Assembly: GCA_900551525.1 (NCBI GenBank)
Contig: URWD01000040.1
Span: forward strand, 1-7,641
Origin: an uncultured Mycoplasmatota bacterium
GTDB lineage: Bacteria; Bacillota_I; Bacilli_A; RF39; UBA660
DNA: 7,641 bases
Direction: 5' to 3'
The position numbers and the translations under genes were made by a program. Below are positions 1 through 5,210 of this stretch, piece by piece. Below the pieces are notes generated by a model, which saw nothing but the letters and a program-made list of their open reading frames with translations, was not told where the DNA came from and searched no databases. The stretch's first letter is position 1. Each line of letters opens with the position of its first letter.

Positions 1-1
1 T

Positions 2-226
2 TATGGTCTTACACCAGAAGAAGATGAAATGTTAGTTAGAAATACCAGAGATGAACTTGTCCGCAGGGAGGCTCTTGCTGAAGGAAAGACTGAAGGGCTT
101 GCTGAAGGTAAAGCCGAGGGAAAAACTGAAATTGCAATTAATTTACTTAAAAAAAACTATCCTGTTGATGAAATAGTTGAAATAACTGGTTTATCCAAAG
201 AAGAAATTGAATTAATTGATAAATAA
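2..226 (+). CDS. C-terminal part of a probable Rpn/PD-(D/E)XK nuclease family ('transposase-like') protein, cut by the window start
   Basis: The frame is open from base 2 (Y-G-L-T-P-E-E-D-E before the first Met at 29), so the gene begins upstream and the Met at 29 is probably internal. What remains is about 74 residues ending in TAA. It shows a charged helix with degenerate E-G-K repeats (EGKTEGLAEGKAEGKTE) followed by a small helical tail containing NLLKKNYPVDEIVEITGLS and ending KEEIELIDK. This repeat plus an 'xxxIxxITGLSxEEI' tail is typical of the C-terminus of Rpn-family recombination-promoting nucleases, often annotated as PD-(D/E)XK nuclease family transposases. The catalytic part is not in the window, so activity cannot be judged. 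Its codons (GTC, CGC, AGG, GGG, CTT) are richer in G/C than those of the genes downstream, which hints at a separate history. A terminator-like hairpin follows it. Confidence 0.7.
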   Translation, partial: YGLTPEEDEMLVRNTRDELVRREALAEGKTEGLAEGKAEGKTEIAINLLKKNYPVDEIVEITGLSKEEIELIDK

Positions 227-239
227 ATAAAATATAATT

Positions 240-300
240 AACTGATGGAGAATAAATTAATCGTTATTACTTTTCTGTCGGTTTTTTCTTTGTTTTTTTC
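240..300 (+). terminator. Probable rho-independent terminator after the Rpn-like gene
   Basis: Bases 240-252 (AACTGATGGAGAA) can pair with 271-283 (TTTTCTGTCGGTT) over 13 positions, four of them G-U pairs, leaving an 18-nt loop. The 3' arm runs into a long T-rich tract (282-300, interrupted by single C and G bases). The G-U pairs and large loop make it a weak-looking hairpin, but the position just after a stop codon and the long U-tract support termination. Because of the G-U pairs, it would work only on the + strand. Confidence 0.5.
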
Positions 301-317
301 TTTTCATATGGTATAAT
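290..317 (+). promoter_or_regulatory. Extended -10 promoter of the yqeG operon
   Basis: A perfect TATAAT lies at 312-317, preceded by an extended -10 element (TATGG, with the TG at 309-310). A weak -35 match, TTGTTT at 290-295, sits 16 nt upstream inside the T-tract of the preceding terminator. Transcription would start near 324, giving a leader of about 18 nt that holds only the purine-rich ribosome site (AAAGAGAG, about 326-333) before the ATG at 342. The consensus -10 and TG make this the best promoter for the whole unit to 5119. Confidence 0.7.
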
Positions 318-341
318 TTTAGAAGAAAAGAGAGTGATACT

Positions 342-863
342 ATGCTTGATTATTTTATACCTGATATATATGCTCAAAGCATTTATACAATAAATTATAA
401 AAAACTAAAGAAAAATGGTATTAAATGTTTATTATTTGACTTAGATAATACTATTGCACCATATAAAGTTACAGAACCTGATCAAAAGGTTAAAGAATTA
501 ATTGCCAGATTAGAAGCAGATTTTAAAGTAATTATTGTGTCTAATAGTGGCAAAAATAGACTTAGACCATTTAAAGAAAAATTAAATGTTGATGTTGCAT
601 TTAGTAGTAAAAAGCCTTTAAAAACTAAATATAAAAAGATACTTTCTCTATATAAATTTAAGATAGATGAAGTAGCTTGTATTGGGGATCAACTTTTAAC
701 TGATATACTTGGTGCCAATAGAATGGGTTTTACTAGCATATTAGTAAACAGAGTAGCTAAATATGAAATGTTTCCAACTAGAGTAAATAGATTTATAGAA
801 AAAAGAATATTAAACAAATTAGCTAAAAAGAATATTCTCGTAAGTGGGGTGTATTATGACTAA
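342..863 (+). CDS. yqeG: YqeG family HAD-IIIA phosphatase
   Basis: A 173-residue protein, close to the usual YqeG length of about 170. HAD superfamily motifs are visible in order: motif I DLDNT at residues 33-37 (nucleophile D33, acid/base D35), motif II SNS at 67-69, a lysine in KKPLK around 90-94 (motif III), and motif IV GDQLLTD at 115-121 (acidic D116 and D121). The N-terminal stretch PDIYAQSIYTINYKKLKKNG matches the start typical of YqeG. YqeG proteins are predicted Mg-dependent phosphatases of the cytoplasm. The substrate is not established, although the gene nearly always sits beside yqeH. Here it is the first gene of the operon and its last 8 nt overlap the start of yqeH. The start at 342 has a purine-rich ribosome site and directly follows a good promoter. 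Confidence 0.92.
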   Translation: MLDYFIPDIYAQSIYTINYKKLKKNGIKCLLFDLDNTIAPYKVTEPDQKVKELIARLEADFKVIIVSNSGKNRLRPFKEKLNVDVAFSSKKPLKTKYKKILSLYKFKIDEVACIGDQLLTDILGANRMGFTSILVNRVAKYEMFPTRVNRFIEKRILNKLAKKNILVSGVYYD

Positions 864-1770
864 ATGTGTAGGTTGTGGAATAACACTTCAAAATGAAAAT
901 AAAAATGATGTTGGTTATACACCGGATATTAAAAATGAATTATGTGAAAGATGTTTTAAACTTAAAAATTATAATGTTTTAACAAATACGGGAGTTAAAA
1001 TAGATAATGAAGAGTTAATAAAAAAAATAAATAAGTTAGATGCTTTTGTTTTCTTTTTAACAGATTTTATAAATTTGGATAGTAATGTAATCAAATATTA
1101 TAAAAAGATAAAAGGTAAAAAGGTAATAGTACTTACTAAAGCTGATATTATACCTAAGAATATTAAATATAATAAATTAACTCATAATATTAAGAATTTA
1201 TATGAAATAAAAGAGGATATAATTCTTACAAGTAGTAAAAAGAAGCTTAATATAAGCACGATAACAAATTTATGCTTAGAAAATAAAAAAGTTATTTTTG
1301 TAGGATTTACAAATGCTGGTAAAAGTAGTTTAATCAATAGCTTAATTGGAAGTGATATAACAGTAAGTAATTCTCAGAATACTACTCAAGAGTTAATTAA
1401 ACTAAATATTGATGGCATAACTATTTATGATGCACCAGGGCTTATGGATAACATAAATAGAGAAAATATTCCTAAAAGTAGTATCAATCCTCGTTCATAT
1501 CAGCTTCCAAGTAAACATTACCTTTCTATTAATGGTATAAAATTAAATATTAAAGAAAATAGTAATTTTACTATTTATGTTGGTAATGAGGTAAAAATTT
1601 TAAGAAGGAAAGAGATTGAAAGTGTAGAATGTAATATCATTGTACCTAAAAATAGTGATGTTGTATTAAAAGGTTTAGGTTTTATTAAATTTAGTAAAAC
1701 TACTTTAATTAGTTTATCAACAAGTGATTATGAAATAAGGCCTTCAATAATTGGTGATAGTCATGACTAA
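856..1770 (+). CDS. yqeH: YqeH-type circularly permuted GTPase, ribosome biogenesis
   Basis: I place the start at ATG 856, not GTG 844: the G-rich AAGTGGGGTG just upstream is a ribosome site for it, and the protein then opens MTKCVGCGITLQ as YqeH proteins do. The product has 304 residues. An N-terminal zinc finger has C4-x2-C7 and C30-x2-C33. GTPase motifs occur in permuted order: G4 as TKAD (94-97), G5-like TSSKK (125-129), G1 GFTNAGKS (150-157), G2 threonines at 176-177, G3 DAPG (192-195). This G4-G5-G1-G2-G3 order defines the YqeH/RsgA-like permuted class. YqeH acts in 30S subunit assembly. Features unlike the family norm: G4 is TKxD, the usual PGTT around G2 reads QNTT, and the protein is about 60 residues shorter than B. 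subtilis YqeH (about 366), apparently from a reduced segment after NPRSYQL. The conserved KGLGF C-terminal strand remains. It overlaps yqeG and mutL by 8 nt each. Confidence 0.9.
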   Translation: MTKCVGCGITLQNENKNDVGYTPDIKNELCERCFKLKNYNVLTNTGVKIDNEELIKKINKLDAFVFFLTDFINLDSNVIKYYKKIKGKKVIVLTKADIIPKNIKYNKLTHNIKNLYEIKEDIILTSSKKKLNISTITNLCLENKKVIFVGFTNAGKSSLINSLIGSDITVSNSQNTTQELIKLNIDGITIYDAPGLMDNINRENIPKSSINPRSYQLPSKHYLSINGIKLNIKENSNFTIYVGNEVKILRRKEIESVECNIIVPKNSDVVLKGLGFIKFSKTTLISLSTSDYEIRPSIIGDSHD

Positions 1771-3505
1771 GATTAGAGTAATGAGTGAAAATTTAGCAAA
1801 TAAAATAGCAGCTGGTGAAGTTGTTGAAAAATGTGCTTCAGTTTTAAAAGAACTTGTGGAAAATTCCTTGGATGCCGGAGGAACTAACATCAAAGTAAAT
1901 TTAATTAGTGGTGGCTTAAAAGAAATAAGTGTTATTGATAATGGTGTAGGCATGGATAGAGAAGATGCATGTTTAGCTTTTTATAGACATGCAACAAGTA
2001 AAATATATAAAGATGATGATTTATTTTTTATTGAAACTCTTGGATTTCGTGGTGAAGCTTTAGCTAGTATTGCTAGTGTTTCTGAAGTAGAACTTATAAC
2101 ATGTAGTGGCGAAGTTGGAACACACGTTCATATAAAGGGTGGTGAAACTCTAGAAGTTGAGGATGCACCAGCAAGAATTGGAACAGAAATTCATGTAACT
2201 AATATATTTTATAATACACCAGCTAGGCTTAAATATTTAAAAAGTGAAGTAACTGAACTAAATAATTGTACTCAGTTTATTGAAAAATTAGCGTTATCTA
2301 GACCTGATGTTGCCTTTACTTTAACAAATAATGATAAAGTGGTGGTAAAATCAAGTGGAAGTGGTAATTTACTTAAGACAATTCATGAAATATATGGGCT
2401 TAATGTTTCTAGTAATATGTTAGAAATAAAATGTGCATCAGATGATTTTGAAGTTACAGGTTTTGTATCTAAGCCAAGCATTTTAAAGAAAAACAGAAAT
2501 CATTTTAATATATTTATAAATGGTAGAATAGTTAGAAATAATGATATAAATAGAGCTATAAATGATGCTTATAACACATATAAACATGAAGGATTTTATC
2601 CAATTACAGTACTAAATATTTATACAGATCCAACACTTGTAGATGTAAATATTCATCCCACTAAACAAGAGGTAAAACTAAGTAAAACTGAAGAATTAAC
2701 AGATTTAATTTATCAAACTATTAAAAAAGTTTTATATAATAATTTGTTAGTTCCAGATGCTATACTTGATGAAGCTAATAATGATATTAAAGATAATTTT
2801 ATAGAACCAAGTGTTTATGAAAGTAAAAAAGAAGAAATAGATGCAAAACCAGAAGTTATTGTGCAAACATTCTTGGATATTGGTTCAAAGAGTGAAGAAG
2901 TAGTTAAAAATGAAGAGTTCAAGAGTTTAAAATTATATCCGGTTGGGCAAGTTCATGGTACATATATAATTGCTGAAAATGAAGATGGTATGTTTATATT
3001 AGACCAACATGCTGCCCATGAAAGGGTAAACTATGAAATGATTACTAAAGAGTTTAAAGAAGAAAAGATAAGCTTTACAGATATGCTTGTACCTATGAAA
3101 TTTGAATTATCTACAAGTGATTATAATATATTTATGGATAGAAAAGATGTTTTAGAAAATTTAGGGTTTGTTATAGAAGAATTTGGTATAAATACAGTGC
3201 TTATTAAAAGTCATCCGACATGGCTTAAAGAAAACTATGAAGGAGATAATCTTAAATATATTGTTGATTTAGTAATTGAAATGGGAAAAAACTTTAATAA
3301 AGATAAGTTTTTAGATAGTTTAGCTAAGATGGTAAGTTGTAAAATGAGTGTTAAAGCTAATGAACATTTAAGTATGGAAGAAATGGAAAAATTGCTTGAT
3401 GATTTAGTAAAATGCGATAACCCATATAATTGTTGTCATGGTAGACCATCAATTATGAAATTTACTAATTATGAACTTGAGAAAATGTTTAGGAGGGTGT
3501 TATAA
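1763..3505 (+). CDS. mutL: DNA mismatch repair protein MutL, endonuclease type
   Basis: I choose ATG 1763 over TTG 1751: it gives MTKIRVMSENLANKIAAGEV, aligning with the normal MutL start, with GGTGAT close upstream. The 580 residues contain a complete GHKL ATPase domain: motif I KELVENSLDAG (E30, N34), motif II DNGVG (59-63) and motif III GFRGEAL (94-100). A variable acidic linker lies around 335-390. The C-terminal dimerisation/endonuclease domain has the full metal site DQHA-x2-E-x4-E (D414, H416, E420, E425), SCKMSVKA (525-532), C557/H559 in CCHGRP and a final FRR. So this is a nicking MutL as in Bacillus, not the E. coli type. It acts in the cytoplasm on newly replicated DNA after mismatch recognition by MutS. 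No mutS lies in the window. Odd points: EKCAS replaces the common ERPAS, CCHGRP replaces CPHGRP, and the clamp-binding QEMIVP-like segment reads TDMLVP (439-444). Confidence 0.97.
   Translation: MTKIRVMSENLANKIAAGEVVEKCASVLKELVENSLDAGGTNIKVNLISGGLKEISVIDNGVGMDREDACLAFYRHATSKIYKDDDLFFIETLGFRGEALASIASVSEVELITCSGEVGTHVHIKGGETLEVEDAPARIGTEIHVTNIFYNTPARLKYLKSEVTELNNCTQFIEKLALSRPDVAFTLTNNDKVVVKSSGSGNLLKTIHEIYGLNVSSNMLEIKCASDDFEVTGFVSKPSILKKNRNHFNIFINGRIVRNNDINRAINDAYNTYKHEGFYPITVLNIYTDPTLVDVNIHPTKQEVKLSKTEELTDLIYQTIKKVLYNNLLVPDAILDEANNDIKDNFIEPSVYESKKEEIDAKPEVIVQTFLDIGSKSEEVVKNEEFKSLKLYPVGQVHGTYIIAENEDGMFILDQHAAHERVNYEMITKEFKEEKISFTDMLVPMKFELSTSDYNIFMDRKDVLENLGFVIEEFGINTVLIKSHPTWLKENYEGDNLKYIVDLVIEMGKNFNKDKFLDSLAKMVSCKMSVKANEHLSMEEMEKLLDDLVKCDNPYNCCHGRPSIMKFTNYELEKMFRRVL
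3491..3497 (+). promoter_or_regulatory. Strong Shine-Dalgarno site inside the end of mutL
   Basis: AGGAGGG lies within the last codons of mutL, about 8 nt before ATG 3505. It is the strongest ribosome site in the operon and fixes the start of the membrane protein gene. That ATG shares its A with the mutL stop (TAATG), so translation is probably coupled. Confidence 0.75.
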
Positions 3506-4461
3506 TGCTTCCAGAAAAAAGGAAAAAATTAATAATAGGTGCTATTTCCGTAGTTGTAATAATAATTGTAGTTATTCTTTTAGGTAAAATTTCTTCGTTT
3601 ATTAAAAATAGAAATGATGAAAATACGCAAAGAAATGATGACTATAGCAAAATGTATGACTATATCGGAGTTACAATAGATGAAGATAATATTTATAAAA
3701 TTTATGGTATTAGTGAAAATGATGAAAAATATTTAGATGTTAAAACTTTTTATGAAGTAAAAGATATGATTAATATTGATAAAAAAGCAGTACTTTATTC
3801 GGATGCTGTTAATGAACTTAGATATGATAATAAAAAGAAAGAATTTTATTTCTATGAATTAGATGAGTTTTATAATAAATATGATAATGTAAAACTTACT
3901 CATGATTATATGGTAATTAGTGATAATGAGAAAGTAAGCTATAGAAAATATGGTAGTGATACGATAGAAAAAGTAGAACAAGCAAATGAATATTTAGTTC
4001 AGAATAATAAATTATATTATGCTATTGATGAAAGTATTTATGAATATGATATGACAAGTAAAAAGAAAAAAATGATAGCTATGTATGAAAAAAATGATAA
4101 TGTAGAACTAGTAGATGTAAGTGATAAATTTTTATTTTATTTGAAAAATGATGAACTTAATGCTTGTAGTCTAGAAAAGTTTGCTAATTATGATTTAAGT
4201 CAAATGTCATTTTATAGTATTTCTAATGATGGCTTTATCACTTTAGAAAATAATACTTTAAAAAATTATTCTATTTCTAAAGATACATATACTTTTGAAT
4301 ATAATTTAAATGGAGAGATAAATAGTTTAATTTATTTAAATAATAATACTTTTTACTTAAGTTTTGATGATAATTATGTTATAATAGATATGAGTTCTTC
4401 AAAAGTGTGGAAGAATTTAAATAATGATTATATTTATTTAATGAAGGTGAAAAGTACATGA
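3505..4461 (+). CDS. Unrecognised single-pass membrane protein with a large, probably extracytoplasmic, beta-rich domain
   Basis: I do not recognise the family. The 318-residue product has a basic N-terminus (EKRKK), one strong hydrophobic segment at residues 9-27 (rich in I and V) and then about 290 residues dominated by Asp, Asn, Tyr, Lys and Ser with no further membrane span. There is no lipobox or signal-peptidase-like site, so an uncleaved N-terminal anchor with the rest outside is the likely topology. The soluble part alternates short hydrophobic strands with turn-forming N/D clusters, with recurring units such as ESIYEYDMTSKKKK, NNTLKNYSISKD and DNYVIIDMSSSKVW. This spacing suggests a beta-propeller or similar repeated beta fold, which is inference. 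It overlaps mutL by 1 nt and yceD by 4 nt (ATGA), so it is made with cytoplasmic DNA-repair and ribosome factors although it looks like a surface protein. No cysteine-rich or catalytic motif is visible. Confidence 0.8.
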   Translation: MLPEKRKKLIIGAISVVVIIIVVILLGKISSFIKNRNDENTQRNDDYSKMYDYIGVTIDEDNIYKIYGISENDEKYLDVKTFYEVKDMINIDKKAVLYSDAVNELRYDNKKKEFYFYELDEFYNKYDNVKLTHDYMVISDNEKVSYRKYGSDTIEKVEQANEYLVQNNKLYYAIDESIYEYDMTSKKKKMIAMYEKNDNVELVDVSDKFLFYLKNDELNACSLEKFANYDLSQMSFYSISNDGFITLENNTLKNYSISKDTYTFEYNLNGEINSLIYLNNNTFYLSFDDNYVIIDMSSSKVWKNLNNDYIYLMKVKST

Positions 4462-4928
4462 AAATTAATTTGAATTTATTACCAATAAATATTGATGAAA
4501 AAGTTAAAATACCTGAAGAATTTTATAAAAGTACAAGTATTAAATCTTTATCAGATGTTTATGTAAATGGTGTTATTAAATATAATTTGTCAGATGAAAT
4601 TGAAATAATTTTAGATGTAAATGGTGAGATGACATTAAGTGATGCTATTACGAATGAACCTATAAAATACCCATTTTCTATTAAAATTGATGAAATTTTG
4701 ACAGAAAATGATGCAAATAATGAAAAATATTTTGAAAAAAGTCAAAATATACTTGATATAATCGAATTTTTATGGGAAAATATTGTATTGGAAGTTCCCA
4801 TTCGGGTTACAGGTTCAGCTGGTGTCAATATGAAAGGCAATGGCTGGGAGTTAAATAGTAAAAATGAAGATGATGGGTTAGATCCAAGATTTGAAAAGTT
4901 AAATGAATTATTTAAAGGTGGTGAATAA
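4458..4928 (+). CDS. yceD: YceD/YlbN family protein (DUF177)
   Basis: A 156-residue acidic cytoplasmic protein. Family marks are the central beta region VNGEMTLSDA (the LxLxCxRC position of other members), the ExxLEVPIRV-type segment near residues 110-117, the GWEL element and the C-terminal DPRFEKLNELF (about residues 142-152), the YceD/YlbN signature. The position directly before rpmF is the classic context of this family and strongly supports the call. In bacteria and plants, YceD-family proteins are linked to 23S rRNA accumulation or processing and 50S assembly. The protein contains no cysteine at all, so the Cys pairs seen in many relatives are absent, as in part of the Gram-positive branch. 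It starts at ATG 4458, overlapping the stop of the membrane protein gene as ATGA, with GAAGGTGA about 8 nt upstream. Two bases separate it from rpmF. Confidence 0.85.
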   Translation: MKINLNLLPINIDEKVKIPEEFYKSTSIKSLSDVYVNGVIKYNLSDEIEIILDVNGEMTLSDAITNEPIKYPFSIKIDEILTENDANNEKYFEKSQNILDIIEFLWENIVLEVPIRVTGSAGVNMKGNGWELNSKNEDDGLDPRFEKLNELFKGGE

Positions 4929-4930
4929 AC

Positions 4931-5119
4931 ATGGCAGTTCCTTTTAGAAGAACAAGTAAGACAAAAAAAAGAATGCGTAGAACTCATTTAAAGAAAGAAG
5001 TTGGAGCATTAACAAAATGTTCTAAATGCGGTGCAGCTTTAAGACCTCATAGAGCATGTACTAAGTGCGGAAATTACAATGGTAAAACTGTAATTGAAGT
5101 TACAAATGAAGAAGAATAG
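4931..5119 (+). CDS. rpmF: 50S ribosomal protein L32 (bL32)
   Basis: A 62-residue basic protein with the universal bL32 start MAVPFRRTSKTKKRMRRTH, followed by a zinc ribbon with C30-x2-C33 and C43-x2-C46, so this is the zinc-binding (C+) form. L32 is a structural protein of the large subunit. The ribosome site AAAGGTGGTG overlaps the last codons of yceD. The gene closes the operon and is followed directly by a hairpin terminator. The short acidic end (EVTNEEE) is normal for the family. Zinc-free L32 paralogues exist in some Firmicutes under zinc limitation, but all four ligands here are intact. Confidence 0.98.
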   Translation: MAVPFRRTSKTKKRMRRTHLKKEVGALTKCSKCGAALRPHRACTKCGNYNGKTVIEVTNEEE

Positions 5120-5120
5120 A

Positions 5121-5157
5121 AAAATGCATAAAGAGGTTGCTCTATATGCGTTTTTTT
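5121..5157 (+). terminator. Rho-independent terminator of the yqeG-rpmF operon
   Basis: Bases 5121-5130 pair with 5145-5154 (one G-U pair), then after an A/A mismatch 5132-5135 (AGAG) pair with 5140-5143 (CTCT) around a GTTG loop. Seven T residues at 5151-5157 follow. It begins 2 nt after the rpmF stop codon and is the clearest terminator in the window. Confidence 0.88.
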
Positions 5158-5158
5158 C

Positions 5159-5185
5159 TTGCATTTTATCATATTTTGTGATAAT
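5159..5185 (+). promoter_or_regulatory. Probable promoter of the 5211 gene pair
   Basis: GATAAT at 5180-5185 carries an extended -10 TG at 5177-5178. A -35-like TTGCAT at 5159-5164 is spaced 15 nt, shorter than ideal, so the extended -10 probably carries the promoter. A start near 5192 would leave a leader of about 19 nt with GAAGGGA (5195-5201) before ATG 5211. The -10 is half of an inverted repeat, TTATCA (5166-5171) and TGATAA (5179-5184), which could bind a regulator. Confidence 0.5.
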
Positions 5186-5210
5186 CTAATAATAGAAGGG
5201 AAAATGAATT

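Noticed and set aside
227..341. Riboswitch or T-box leader before yqeG
   Set aside because: The space between the promoter -10 at 312-317 and the ATG at 342 leaves a leader of about 18 nt, too short for any structured regulator; the hairpin at 240-283 lies upstream of the promoter.
844..855. GTG at 844 as start of yqeH
   Set aside because: It would place the ribosome site (AAGTGGGGTG) inside the gene and add MGCI before the normal MTKCVGCG opening; ATG 856 fits better.
1751..1762. TTG at 1751 as start of mutL
   Set aside because: It adds four residues before the normal MutL N-terminus and has a poorer start codon than ATG 1763.
1744..1953. Minus-strand open frame of 69 codons over the yqeH/mutL junction
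   Set aside because: It lies opposite well-supported MutL ATPase motif sequence and has no ribosome site or recognisable product; it is a shadow of the coding strand.
4742..4987. Minus-strand open frame of 81 codons over yceD and rpmF
   Set aside because: It is antisense to the conserved DPRF signature of YceD and the start of L32, with no supporting signals.
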